Notes: generated by a model not told the origin, from the sequence alone. A DNA stretch of 64,000 bases from Desulfosporosinus fructosivorans (GCF_004766045.1 NZ_SPQQ01000002.1:124001-188000), one strand, 5' to 3'. Shown: positions 54,082 to 62,839, numbered from the stretch's first letter. Numbers and translations: made by a program.

Positions 54082-54936
54082 TTAAGCTAGCTTTTTATTG
54101 TCGTGTATCTTAATCTGTTCTGCTAATCGTTTAGCAATCTGATCGAAGGCTTCAGATTGATAATCTTCAACTTTACCAGCATCCGATAATGCAGCCAACG
54201 CTGGATCGAGGGGAAGTTCTCCTAAGAAAGGAATTGAATTACGCAATGCATCTTCCTCACCTTTTGGTTTCCCAAATACTTCAATCTTCTTTGTGCAATC
54301 TGGACATTGTAGATACGCCATATTTTCGATCAACCCGTAGATTGGGGGTTCGTAGTTTCGCACCATTTTAACCGCTTTTCGCACAACCATATTCGCTAAG
54401 GCCTGCGGACTTGTCACCATAACAACTCCATCTAGTGGAAACGATTGGAAGACCGAAATCGGCACATCTCCCGTCCCTGGTGGCAAGTCAATCAACAAAT
54501 AATCTAACTCCCCCCAAATTACATCTGTCCAGAACTGATTGACGATTTGGGTAATCAATGGTCCACGCAAAATCACTGGATCGTCTTCGGTTTCTATCAT
54601 AAGATTTAGAGACATTAGTTTAATCCCATCCCGGCTTTTTGAAGGAAGGATACCAGTCTTACTGACGCCAGCTCTTCCTGTTACTCCGAAGATTTTGGGA
54701 ATACTAGGACCGGTTATGTCAGCGTCTAAAACCCCTACTTTATAACCTTGACGCATTAGGCTCACGGCTAACATGCTTGTAACCGAGGATTTACCGACGC
54801 CTCCTTTGCCACTCATGATTGCAATCACTTTACTAACGTGACTCGCTTTTTGAGCCTCTGAAACTTTAGGTTCACTAGAACAACTATCAGTGGTACATGT
54901 CCCTGCTGCCGAACAACTATTACACGACTCGCTCAC
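54082..54936 (-). CDS. Mrp/NBP35-family Fe-S cluster carrier ATPase
   Basis: 284 residues. A Cys-rich N-terminus (CNSCSAAGTCTTDSCSSE), a deviant Walker A (GKGGVGKSSVTSMLAVSL), DLPPGTGD and the C-terminal CPDC pair are those of the ApbC/Mrp/NBP35 group, which carry Fe-S clusters to apo-proteins. It is in line with a NifX-like and a DUF134 gene, a recurring group in clostridial genomes. Confidence 0.92.
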   Translation of the reverse strand: MSESCNSCSAAGTCTTDSCSSEPKVSEAQKASHVSKVIAIMSGKGGVGKSSVTSMLAVSLMRQGYKVGVLDADITGPSIPKIFGVTGRAGVSKTGILPSKSRDGIKLMSLNLMIETEDDPVILRGPLITQIVNQFWTDVIWGELDYLLIDLPPGTGDVPISVFQSFPLDGVVMVTSPQALANMVVRKAVKMVRNYEPPIYGLIENMAYLQCPDCTKKIEVFGKPKGEEDALRNSIPFLGELPLDPALAALSDAGKVEDYQSEAFDQIAKRLAEQIKIHDNKKLA

Positions 54937-55069
54937 GGTAGTGCCTCCCTTTCAATCAACATCATTTACCAATTCCTTGGGCTACTAACCCAAATTCATC
55001 TTACTCCCCAAATTCTTGCATTGTCAAGTTTGTCTATGGATGTCCGTGCTTCGTGTCTTAGGACTCAAT

Positions 55070-55447
55070 TTAATGACTACATCCCCCATCATCATGCCCG
55101 TGGTCATGACTTTGGCAAACTGACCCAGTACTCACAAGATTGCCAGAAGCATAAGTCTTTGCGACTTCGGCCACGTTTCCTGAGGCCCCAGTCACTACTT
55201 CAAGGCCTATTGACTTGAGGCCATTGATCATTCCTCCGCCAATACCTCCACAAACTAGTACGTCTACCCCATTGCGTTTGAACATACTTGCTAGTCCTTC
55301 ATGCTGATGTTGAAGACCTGTTGCACTAAGTAATTCTACAAATCGAGCGTCTTGTCCTTCGATTTCAAACACTGTGAATCCAGCAGCTTTCCCGAAATGG
55401 GCATCTACGAGCTCACCGTTGGTTGGAATTGCTATCTTTTTAGACAT
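55070..55447 (-). CDS. NifX-like protein with His-rich tail
   Basis: 125 residues from the ATG at 55447 (GGAGG site). It has the NifX-like fold (KIAIPTNGELVDAHFGKAAG; DVLVCGGIGGGMINGLKSIG) and a C-terminal metal-binding tail rich in His, Asp and Cys (CQSHDHGHDDGGCSH). It is the third NifX-family gene in 8 kb but more distant from the other two. Confidence 0.88.
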   Translation of the reverse strand: MSKKIAIPTNGELVDAHFGKAAGFTVFEIEGQDARFVELLSATGLQHQHEGLASMFKRNGVDVLVCGGIGGGMINGLKSIGLEVVTGASGNVAEVAKTYASGNLVSTGSVCQSHDHGHDDGGCSH

Positions 55448-55482
55448 AATATATACCTCCAATTAATAAATTTTTTCTCGCT

Positions 55483-55968
55483 TTAAGAATTTCCTCTGCA
55501 ACATCCACCATGGCCTTGTTCTCCCGGTTGGCTACCACAGGTATGCACAACTCCGTTGTCTAGTCGTCTCTTCTTCATGTTCCCGCACCTTGGACAGGCA
55601 ATTTCAAATCCGTGTTTACCGCCCACTGTGCAAGGCTCAACTTCCCACACATGACCACAATCAGCACACTCAAACACCCTATTTTTTATCAGATAGTTTC
55701 CTCCCCGTATAATAATAGGTCGTCCTTCGACTAAAGCAGTCGCAAGTTTGAACCTAGCTGCCCCTAAGATCCGCTGGAAGGTAGCCCTGGAAACTCCCAT
55801 AGACGCTGCACACTCAGCTTGATCCAAACCCACTTTGTCCTTAAGACGGATGGCCTCTAATTCTTCGAGCTGAATCAATACCTCAGGCCAACGTGACTGT
55901 CCCTGGGGAATAAACGTTTGGCTGACTATTGTATCATCGATTAGGCCACAACAACGCCGCCTTGACAT
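55483..55968 (-). CDS. DUF134 (UPF0251) family DNA-binding protein
   Basis: 161 residues. It contains a sigma-70-region-4-like helix-turn-helix (LDQAECAASMGVSRATFQRI) and a Cys pair (CADCGHVWEV and CPRCGN) as a zinc-ribbon tail. The family often sits with NifX-like and Mrp genes; it is probably their regulator. The ATG at 55968 has a GGAGC site; the longer frame begins without a good site. Confidence 0.9.
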   Translation of the reverse strand: MSRRRCCGLIDDTIVSQTFIPQGQSRWPEVLIQLEELEAIRLKDKVGLDQAECAASMGVSRATFQRILGAARFKLATALVEGRPIIIRGGNYLIKNRVFECADCGHVWEVEPCTVGGKHGFEIACPRCGNMKKRRLDNGVVHTCGSQPGEQGHGGCCRGNS

Positions 55969-56056
55969 TGCATCAGCTCCTTTTGAGCATATGCTCAATT
56001 ACAGTATATCTAAAGTTGTGTGATAAATCAAATACAAACTGGAATTAATTAAAATT

Positions 56057-56102
56057 AGATCAGTAAAGCCCTATCCGATAAAGGATAGGGCTTTACTGAT
56101 CT
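56057..56102 (-). terminator. terminator after the glutaredoxin gene
   Basis: AGATCAGTAAAGCCCTATCC pairs fully with its complement around a six-base loop. The arm includes part of the glutaredoxin stop codon region. T-rich sequence follows on the minus strand only after several bases (AATTTTAATTAATT). Confidence 0.8.
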
Positions 56103-56445
56103 ATACTTGTGTGTCTACGCTAAATTCGTGTGCGCACTGCATGCACTTGATCTTAATGGTACCCTTGTTAATTGGAACGCGTATTTTCGTCGAGCATTTT
56201 TTGCATTCAACAAGCCTATGGTCGACAAGCTTAAGGATTTTTTTCGGGTCGAAACCCGTGACAAAATCCTTTCCAATCTGAAAAGTAGGAACTCCACTAA
56301 TATTTCTCCGAAATAGTTCCTCTCTTGCTTTAGCATCAACATTAATGTCCTTTTGCTCAAACTGAATCTTATTCTGGAAAAGGAAATTCTTTGCAACTTT
56401 ACAAGATGAACAGGTTTGAGAGGTAAACATGATGACATTTTTCAT
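56101..56445 (-). CDS. glutaredoxin-like protein with C-terminal zinc ribbon
   Basis: 114 residues. The N-terminal thioredoxin fold has the redox motif TCSSCKVAK near residue 11 and the cis-Pro in GVPTFQIGKDF. After residue 78 a short domain with CKKCSTKIRVP and CMQCAHEF makes a zinc ribbon, which normal glutaredoxins lack. It overlaps the CsoR-family gene by four bases. The pair suggests thiol or persulfide control. Confidence 0.85.
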   Translation of the reverse strand: MKNVIMFTSQTCSSCKVAKNFLFQNKIQFEQKDINVDAKAREELFRRNISGVPTFQIGKDFVTGFDPKKILKLVDHRLVECKKCSTKIRVPINKGTIKIKCMQCAHEFSVDTQV

Positions 56446-56720
56446 TGATTGAGTTTCATAAGTGTTTCAATTGCTTTATTAAGAGCGCCCTGACGATCTT
56501 CCCCTTGATCGATTGCGTCGATCAAACAAGAACTCGCATAACGTTGTGCAACTATAACAGAAGTTTTGTGCACAGCAGCACGGATAGCGACAAGTTGCAA
56601 TAATATTTCCTCACAGCCCTTGTCTTCCTCGATCATCCGTTCAACTCCTGAAATATGACCTCGCACTGTCTTAAGTCGAGTAAGAATCTGTTTTACTTCT
56701 TCCGGGTCTACCTCTTTCAC
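56442..56720 (-). CDS. CsoR/FrmR-family repressor, CstR-like (persulfide-type)
   Basis: 92 residues of the all-helical CsoR/FrmR fold (VKQILTRLKTVRGHISGVER). It has the first Cys (DKGCEEILLQ near 36) and the second (YASSCLID), but the position four before the second Cys, His in copper-sensing CsoR, is Tyr here. Two Cys without that His is the pattern of the persulfide sensor CstR. The ATACCC/GGGTAT dyads at three promoters in the window are its plausible targets. Confidence 0.87.
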   Translation of the reverse strand: MKEVDPEEVKQILTRLKTVRGHISGVERMIEEDKGCEEILLQLVAIRAAVHKTSVIVAQRYASSCLIDAIDQGEDRQGALNKAIETLMKLNQ

Positions 56721-56753
56721 TAGGGTTATCTCCTATCTCATTTATAATTAGAA

Positions 56754-57332
56754 CTATTTACTATAAAGCTTAGTGTATTTATCATAACTTTTCAAGACCC
56801 TACCCACATAATCTCGTGTCTCCTTAAATGGTATATCCTGTATGTGAATATTCTTAGGGTCAATCAGGTCATTATCAATCCATTCTTGAACATGTCCTCT
56901 TCCACCATTGTAGGCAGCGGTCACTAAGGTCGTATTATTGGCAAATACTTTTTGTAAACTTGCGAGATACCAGGTTCCGTATTGAATATTCTTCTCTGGA
57001 TTAAGTAAATCACCTTCACTATATGTTTTATCTCCAAGACTTTCAGCGATCGATTGTGCCGTACTAGGCATTAATTGCATCAACCCTTTTGCACCTTTGT
57101 TGGATTCTGAATGTGAAAGGAACTTACTTTCTTCTCGGATTACAGATATAACAAACAAAGGATCCACTCCGTACTGTTTCGCATAATTTTCTATAATCGC
57201 ACGATTGGGGTAAGGGTAAATAACCTTTTCTAACATAGGGATATTAAATATAATAAAAGCCGTTAAAATTGCAATGACAAACATGACTATTTTTTTGCCC
57301 ATTGTCCAACGCTTCTTTTGCTTTCTTACCAT
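56754..57332 (-). CDS. lytic transglycosylase (Slt-type)
   Basis: About 192 residues: an N-terminal membrane helix (KIVMFVIAILTAFIIFNIPML) and a goose-lysozyme-like SLT domain with the catalytic Glu in VISVIREESKF, the GLMQLMPSTAQS motif and NIQYGTWYL. It cleaves peptidoglycan at the cell surface. The ATG at 57332 follows a GAGGGAG site. It is in the same direction as the CsoR-family gene, but 33 bases apart with no visible link. Confidence 0.92.
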   Translation of the reverse strand: MVRKQKKRWTMGKKIVMFVIAILTAFIIFNIPMLEKVIYPYPNRAIIENYAKQYGVDPLFVISVIREESKFLSHSESNKGAKGLMQLMPSTAQSIAESLGDKTYSEGDLLNPEKNIQYGTWYLASLQKVFANNTTLVTAAYNGGRGHVQEWIDNDLIDPKNIHIQDIPFKETRDYVGRVLKSYDKYTKLYSK

Positions 57333-57437
57333 CAATCTCCCTCTTCTCATTTATAGGATATCTGTATATGTATGAATTCAGTCCAGTATTTATTTATTTT
57401 CATAATTAATTTGCTAATTCAATCCAAATTGTTAATC

Positions 57438-57500
57438 CAACTTCTACAAGTGGGACCTCTTATTCTGTTTTTAGTGGGATAGACTCCTCTATCTCCGCTG
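57438..57500. repeat. IS200/IS605-like end remnant, copy D
   Basis: ACTTCTACAAGTGGGA followed after 25 bases by GGGATAGACTCCTC, the most complete second copy of the two blocks in copy A. Confidence 0.5.
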
Positions 57501-57612
57501 GTGTTCTTTTTCGGAAAGGCGGCAGATGATTTCGGCCTTAAGCCAATCAGGAATTGCAGCTTCGGCGATTCTAATCCTATTCCACTAGGGATTCCTATTG
57601 GAATAGCGGCTT

Positions 57613-57643
57613 AGGCGATAATCACCAGTGGAGACTATCGCCT
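57613..57643. repeat. inverted repeat AGGCGATA/TATCGCCT
   Basis: Eight-base perfect arms separated by 15 bases, 56 bases downstream of the coaE stop. It could act in termination of coaE, though no T-run follows, or belong to the mobile-element remains. Confidence 0.5.
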
Positions 57644-57699
57644 GGATATTTTTGTCACCGGAATCTCCAGGTTAGACTTCAGTTCATTCTTGGTGATTA

Positions 57700-58290
57700 T
57701 TATCTGTATTTCCTCCATAGTTCTTCTAGTTGACGCTCCGTCTCCAGTTCGCTTCCGGAATTATCAATAACTACATCGGCTAGCCGACGCTTGTCATCTA
57801 ACGACCCCTGGGCAGCAATACGAGCTTCCACCTCAACCAAGCTTAACTTGTCCCGCGCAAGAACGCGTAAAATCTGAAGGTCCCGTGGCACCCACACAAC
57901 CCAAACTTCGTCAACAAATTTCTGAAACCCAGTTTCAAGGAGCAAAGGTACGTCCCATACGCACAATCTTGCTCCTGCCTCCCGAAGCGCTGCTCGCTCG
58001 CCCTTCATACTTTCTACCACTCGAGGATGCACGATACTCTCAAGAAGCTTTCGTGCATCCTCATTATGAAAAATTCGAACACCAAGTTTCGCACGATTAA
58101 TTTCTCCATTTTCACCAAGGATCTCAGTCCCAAATGCGTGGACCAATTTTGATATGGTCGACGCATCCGACTTCAACAAATGATGCACTATTTTGTCTGC
58201 ATCCAATACAGGAACCCCGTGCTTCTGAAACCACGAAGCAACCGTGGATTTGCCACTTCCTATTCCGCCCGTAAGTCCGATCGTGATCAT
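57700..58290 (-). CDS. coaE: dephospho-CoA kinase
   Basis: 196 residues from ATG 58290. P-loop GLTGGIGSGKSTVAS, LID and CoA region (VLDADKIVHHLL; VWDVPLLLETGFQKFVDEVW) are those of CoaE, which makes the last step of CoA synthesis. It starts 11 bases after ytaF, and a GAGG site precedes it. The coaE-ytaF pair is common in Firmicutes. Confidence 0.95.
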   Translation of the reverse strand: MITIGLTGGIGSGKSTVASWFQKHGVPVLDADKIVHHLLKSDASTISKLVHAFGTEILGENGEINRAKLGVRIFHNEDARKLLESIVHPRVVESMKGERAALREAGARLCVWDVPLLLETGFQKFVDEVWVVWVPRDLQILRVLARDKLSLVEVEARIAAQGSLDDKRRLADVVIDNSGSELETERQLEELWRKYR

Positions 58291-58300
58291 ATACCTCACC

Positions 58301-58960
58301 TCAGATCAATTTGCCCAGTCCGATCACAATTAAAACAACACCTGGTAAATATTCCGCTTTGGCAGTCCAGTTTTCTGGAATTTTACCGGCCATCTGTTGA
58401 CCTAAGCGCAACATCATAATTTGAGTTAATGCAACGACGCCTATGACTGATAGCGTCATTCCCGCCATCGCGGCTCCGATCCCGCTGGCAAAAGCATCCA
58501 CTGCTAGAGCACTCCCTAGGAGTAAACTTTCCCGAAGGCTAATCCCTCCAGAGCCATCGACATCCGCTATATCTGGTGTCCTTAAGACCTGGATCACTAA
58601 GCCGAAAAAGCTTAACTGAAATCGAAAAACTGGTTCTAGTACAGGTTTTTGAGCGACTACAGCCATTGCTGGAACCGCTTCAGGGAAAATCTCTCGGTTA
58701 CGGTTCCAGATTGCTTTGGTCAGTTGGAAAACGCCTAGAGCGAGCAATATAGTAGCTCCCAATAAACGAGCCGGAATAAATTCAAGCCATAACGTGACCC
58801 AACTTCCCAAAAGCATAGATATACCCATAGCAAAAACTGTACACAATGCAATAGCAATAAGAGAACCCATCGGTATACGAATACGACGTAACCCGTAAGC
58901 TAATCCGACGCCAAAACCATCCAAACTTAAAGCAACTGCCATAAGCATAGCTACCCCCAT
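58301..58960 (-). CDS. ytaF: sporulation membrane protein YtaF (MntP-like family)
   Basis: 219 residues, six membrane helices in two repeats (MLMAVALSLDGFGVGLAYGL and LLGSALAVDAFASGIGAAMA), each with the Asp of the MntP/YtaF family. The ATG at 58960 has a GGAGGG site; the longer frame upstream overlaps the ABC-F gene end. Its presence suggests a spore former. Confidence 0.92.
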   Translation of the reverse strand: MGVAMLMAVALSLDGFGVGLAYGLRRIRIPMGSLIAIALCTVFAMGISMLLGSWVTLWLEFIPARLLGATILLALGVFQLTKAIWNRNREIFPEAVPAMAVVAQKPVLEPVFRFQLSFFGLVIQVLRTPDIADVDGSGGISLRESLLLGSALAVDAFASGIGAAMAGMTLSVIGVVALTQIMMLRLGQQMAGKIPENWTAKAEYLPGVVLIVIGLGKLI

Positions 58961-59027
58961 ATATGTATCCCTCCACCTTGCGACTTCAGGATAATATATG
59001 GGTTTGAACGCTATTTGGTGAAATGAA

Positions 59028-60869
59028 CTACTCGTTTCCAGCAATCCATTCCTCTAAAACATTATCTCGACGTTTCTTCACACTCTCGGACTCTGCATGA
59101 AGTTTCATAGCTAATTCATAATTTGTACCTGCTAAAGCGAGTTCTGATTCTAGAGCAAGAAGAGTCAACTCTAACTCTTCGATTTCCAGTTCTAGTTGTT
59201 TCATCCGCTTTTTTTCTCTTGCCATATTACGTGTTTCTTGTTGGTCATTATAACTCGGCTTTGCACTTCGCTCAGCTGGTCCAACAATCGCTTCCTCTTG
59301 TTGTTTATATTCCTTAAAACCCGTGTAATCTCCTTCGTAAAGGGAAAGTCCCGAAGTCGTCAGTTCCGCTATCTTATAAACGATTTTATCCAGGAAGTAG
59401 CGATCATGGGAAACAACGAGGACTGTTCCATCATAATCTTGAAGGGCTTCTTCAAGCACTCCACGTGTTTCAGCATCAAGGTGATTGGTCGGTTCATCCA
59501 ATAATAATAAGTTACCCTGTTCGAGGAAGAGTTTACATAAAGCCAAACGACTCTTTTCTCCTCCGCTCAACACAGAAATGAGCTTAAATACCTCGTCATT
59601 TCTAAAGCCAAAACGTGCGAGAAGACTTCTAATGTCCGGGTCTTTCAACCTTGAGACATCCCGAATTTCGTCAATTACTGTTCCCGAACTACCCAAATTT
59701 TCATGTTCTTGGGAATAATAGGCAACTTTTACATTCGCACCTAAACGTATATTTCCCGCAAAAGGAGCCTGCTGGAGAATCGCCTTTAAAATCGACGTTT
59801 TTCCAACTCCATTTTTGCCGAGCAAGGCGACCCGGTCCCCTCGTCGCAAATCTAATTGGACGTTCTGAAAGAGAGTACGTGTCCCGTATGTAATAGAAAG
59901 ATTTTCAATCAAAAGAACACGATCTCCACTACGGCCTCCGCTTTGCAGTGTAATGGAGAGTCCATGGTCTACCTTTGTGACTTGGATCGGCTTAAGTTTC
60001 TGAAGCTGGCTCTCTCTGCCACGTGCCTGTTTGGAATTAACCCCTGCCTTATTTCTGCGAACATACTCCTCAAGCTTGGCAATTTTATAGGCTAAACGTT
60101 CAGCTTCACGGCCAATTGTCTTATTTTCCAAAATCTTAAGAAGTTCGTATTCAGAATAATTTCCAGTATACCCTTTTAGTCCCCCGTTTTCCAAGCAAAA
60201 AACTCTAGAAACAGTGCGATCTAAAAAGTAACGATCATGAGAAACGATAAGCAACGCTCCCGGATAATCTCGCAAATATCCTTCGAGCCATTCTAGAGCC
60301 GCAATATCCAAATGATTTGTCGGCTCATCCAAAATCAAGAGTTCGGGCGATCTGAGCAACAACTTGCATAAAGCCAGCCTTGTTTTTTGCCCCCCGCTCA
60401 ATGTAGTGACCAAGGAATTCATCTCTGCTTCCAGCCCAAGTCCCGCCAAGATTCTCCGGACTAAGGCCTCAAGGGCATAACCACCCTGGCTTTCATATGA
60501 CTCAGTCAAAGCAGCATATTGCTCCATGACCTTCTCACTAGGATTTAGAGCCATCGTTTCTTCTAGCTCACGCAAGTGTTCCTGCATTTGCAACAAATCA
60601 GCTCGTTCTTGGATCACACACTGAAAAACGTTCCCCTCATCCTCTACTATCGGAGTTTGAGGGAGGTATCCGTACGAACCGAGAATTTGCACTTCTCCGC
60701 TTTCTAAACGCACATCCCCTAAACAGGCACGAATCAGTGTAGTTTTACCAGCACCATTCGGACCGACCAGTGCGGCTTTTTCCCCCTGTTCTAAAGCAAA
60801 ACTGATCCGTCGAAAAAGCGGTTCTCCAGAAATATCAACGCCGCAATCTCGGCAAAATAAAACACTCAT
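59028..60869 (-). CDS. ABC-F family ATPase
   Basis: About 613 residues with two nucleotide-binding domains: GPNGAGKTTLIRACLGDVRL and LSGGQKTRLALCK in the first, GKNGVGKTSILKAILQ and LSGGEKSRLALCK in the second. A linker with basic and charged residues and a C-terminal coiled coil follow. No membrane part exists. Related ABC-F proteins act on the ribosome (EttA/Uup/YdiF type) and some protect it against antibiotics; subgroup not assigned. The ATG at 60869 is chosen; the earlier ATG has no clear site. Confidence 0.9.
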   Translation of the reverse strand: MSVLFCRDCGVDISGEPLFRRISFALEQGEKAALVGPNGAGKTTLIRACLGDVRLESGEVQILGSYGYLPQTPIVEDEGNVFQCVIQERADLLQMQEHLRELEETMALNPSEKVMEQYAALTESYESQGGYALEALVRRILAGLGLEAEMNSLVTTLSGGQKTRLALCKLLLRSPELLILDEPTNHLDIAALEWLEGYLRDYPGALLIVSHDRYFLDRTVSRVFCLENGGLKGYTGNYSEYELLKILENKTIGREAERLAYKIAKLEEYVRRNKAGVNSKQARGRESQLQKLKPIQVTKVDHGLSITLQSGGRSGDRVLLIENLSITYGTRTLFQNVQLDLRRGDRVALLGKNGVGKTSILKAILQQAPFAGNIRLGANVKVAYYSQEHENLGSSGTVIDEIRDVSRLKDPDIRSLLARFGFRNDEVFKLISVLSGGEKSRLALCKLFLEQGNLLLLDEPTNHLDAETRGVLEEALQDYDGTVLVVSHDRYFLDKIVYKIAELTTSGLSLYEGDYTGFKEYKQQEEAIVGPAERSAKPSYNDQQETRNMAREKKRMKQLELEIEELELTLLALESELALAGTNYELAMKLHAESESVKKRRDNVLEEWIAGNE

Positions 60870-60971
60870 CTCTCTAGTTTTCCCCTTTATCTTAACGAAC
60901 GCACCATGCACCCGCTACTATTGCATATTCGTTTAACTATATCATACCCACTGCCTACTAACAAACGCTAA

Positions 60972-61008
60972 GAAGCACAGGGAAGCACGGGGACGGTTCT
61001 TCTGCTTC
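60972..61008. repeat. REP-like palindrome
   Basis: GAAGCA (60972-60977) pairs with TGCTTC (61003-61008) around GCACGGGGACGGTTCTTC. This wording recurs in many Firmicute genomes near REP-associated tyrosine transposases. No transposase is nearby. Confidence 0.5.
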
Positions 61009-61020
61009 ACTCCCCGGAAC

Positions 61021-61419
61021 TTACCGATTCCTTAGATATGAAAGAATCAATTTATCTATTAATGTGCCTATTGCGATTCCAATCGAATATGAAATTAAAT
61101 CACTCCATAAAAAACCCCGACCTAAAACAAGCCCACCTATCCTAGTATCCCTTAAATTGTCGATCCACGGCGAATGGTAAAGCTGACTTACTTCAATAGC
61201 GTTGCAAAACAACAGTGCAACCACAGCAACCCATTTAGTACCTCTTGATCTAAATATTAACCCTACCATAAAAAATATCATAAGTGCCCAAAGACAATCT
61301 CCTAGATATATATTGACCCACCTTGGTAGATATATGGCATAATGTCTGGAACTTAAGCCTAAAATAATTACAGCTATGACAAAACTGAGGTAAATCAACC
61401 CTTTTCTTGTTACTAACAT
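61021..61419 (-). CDS. DUF2809-family membrane protein
   Basis: 132 residues, four membrane helices. The segment GLSSRHYAIYLPRWVNIYLGD then CLWALMIFFMVGLIF and IEVSQLYH match the DUF2809 family, for which no function is known. The ATG at 61419 is preferred for an AAGGA site, although the spacing is long. Confidence 0.82.
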   Translation of the reverse strand: MLVTRKGLIYLSFVIAVIILGLSSRHYAIYLPRWVNIYLGDCLWALMIFFMVGLIFRSRGTKWVAVVALLFCNAIEVSQLYHSPWIDNLRDTRIGGLVLGRGFLWSDLISYSIGIAIGTLIDKLILSYLRNR

Positions 61420-61535
61420 TATCGATGAATTCCTTTCAGCATTTGCTTGTGAAGAAGTATGGATCACACTTTCTCAACATTCCCCGCCACATCCTGGCAA
61501 GGACGCCCTTTCCCCATGGTCTGTCGTCTAACGTT

Positions 61536-61604
61536 CCGAGGGTTTGCGGCGTCGGGTTACTACCATCATATTCTCCCCGATGTTACAAACCCTCGGTCAC
61601 CCGA
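61536..61604. ncRNA. possible pseudoknot-forming structured element
   Basis: CCGAGGGTTTG (61536-61546) pairs with CAAACCCTCGG (61586-61596), and TCGGGT (61552-61557), inside that loop, pairs with ACCCGA (61599-61604), outside it. The interlocked order is that of an H-type pseudoknot. It lies in a G+C-richer island between two minus-strand genes. It may be a remnant of a mobile element or an RNA; no family was recognised. Confidence 0.3.
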
Positions 61605-61646
61605 AATGTCTATCTTGTGAGGAATACTTTCAAGACAGGTTTTTTC

Positions 61647-61793
61647 TCATTTCAGTAACCCAAGTATTAATAATATAACTATTATGATGAAGATGAATCC
61701 GAATAATTTAAACCATCGTTTTCTTTGTATTTCTTCAAAACTTCCGAGTACTATACCAATTTCAGCCATAATTGAAGCTACAAATTCCAGCAT
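61647..61793 (-). CDS. 48-residue small membrane protein
   Basis: The frame MLEFVASIMAEIGIVLGSFE is followed by a basic stretch (EIQRKRWFK) and one helix (LFGFIFIIIVILLILGLL). An AGGGGTG ribosome-binding site lies before the ATG. It is too short to be certain, but helix, basic anchor and start signal agree. Function unknown. Confidence 0.6.
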   Translation of the reverse strand: MLEFVASIMAEIGIVLGSFEEIQRKRWFKLFGFIFIIIVILLILGLLK

Positions 61794-61990
61794 ATTTCAC
61801 CCCTAAGTAAAATTTAATAACTCGGAGGGTTCTGATTTCCTCTATTTTTATCTATGTAGATAAAAACCGTTGACTCTAATATAAAATTTGCTCTTTAAGA
61901 TATGTTTTATGATTAGACCGTATGTAATCTCTTCGGGAAGGATGAATTCGCATAGTCAAAATGAGTCTTGCAATGTCCCCAGATTCAGAA

Positions 61991-62008
61991 CCCGCCACAG
62001 ACGGCGGG
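61991..62008. terminator. GC-rich hairpin in a gene-poor stretch
   Basis: CCCGCC/GGCGGG with a six-base loop followed by TCTTTC on the plus strand. It lies 70 bases past the nitroreductase stop, but in the direction of the other strand; role uncertain. Confidence 0.35.
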
Positions 62009-62080
62009 TCTTTCGCATTGCATGTGCTTTGGACGCATCGGCAACAAGAATCACGTTATGCGCCATGCATTTTTACCATT

Positions 62081-62620
62081 TTACCAATTTTCATAATGGA
62101 CCAGTTCTTCGAGTTTCTTTCGTGGACGAGCTTTTGGCTTTTCATCTGCATATCCAAGAGTGATAATCCCAACTACATATTTATCAGTAGGTATATTTAA
62201 AACTGGTCTGATTCCTTCTTGAATAAACCATGCAACCCAACAAGTACCTAATCCTAAGTTGTCAGCTTCTAGTAATATATGTCCTATGGAAATTGATGTA
62301 TCTCTGATTATCTGTTTAAGTTCTTCTTGTGGACTATTTTCATTTAACGATATATCTACATCTTCTTCTATCCTTGAACGTATATCTGCCACACAAACGA
62401 TAAAAACTGGCGCTGAGAGCATCCATTTTTGGTTATTAGATATAACAGCTAATTCCTGTCTAATCAATTCTGATTTTACAACAATAAAATGCCACGGTTG
62501 TGTATTGTCACCAGATGGAGCTAACCTTGCACTCTCAAGTACTTTAATTATTTTTTCATCTTCAACTGGTCTATTCATGTAGTTTCTAATACTTCTACGC
62601 ATTTCAATCTCTTTAATCAT
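62081..62620 (-). CDS. nitroreductase-family protein
   Basis: 179 residues with the FMN-binding RRSIRNYMNRPVEDEKI, APSGDNTQPWHFIVV and LGTCWVAWF motifs. It belongs to the nitroreductase/SagB-like fold; its substrate is unknown. It stands alone with its own promoter region and no linked genes. Confidence 0.92.
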   Translation of the reverse strand: MIKEIEMRRSIRNYMNRPVEDEKIIKVLESARLAPSGDNTQPWHFIVVKSELIRQELAVISNNQKWMLSAPVFIVCVADIRSRIEEDVDISLNENSPQEELKQIIRDTSISIGHILLEADNLGLGTCWVAWFIQEGIRPVLNIPTDKYVVGIITLGYADEKPKARPRKKLEELVHYENW

Positions 62621-62839
62621 ACTATTTGATTCCCTCCATTAAAATATAATATTTGAAATTGCTACGCTATATCCTTTAGGTTGAATTATTCTTTTAGAGT
62701 CGTCAATGAGCCAATAAAAGGATCACTATGCTAGGCTTAATTTCTTCTATGCATTATCATTCTCCAAGTGTCAGGAACAAACTGTTATGTTATGTTATGT
62801 CGCGGCAAAGGAATGCCGAAACTTCTTGAACTCCTAGCA

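Larger units (their letters stand above)
57333..57699. other. repeat-rich intergenic region
   Basis: About 365 bases between the transglycosylase and coaE, filled with inverted repeats: copy D of the IS200-like family, GGCGATT/AATCGCC-like fragments and a clean AGGCGATA/TATCGCCT stem at 57613-57643. No gene is visible; it looks like the decayed remains of one or more mobile elements. Confidence 0.5.
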
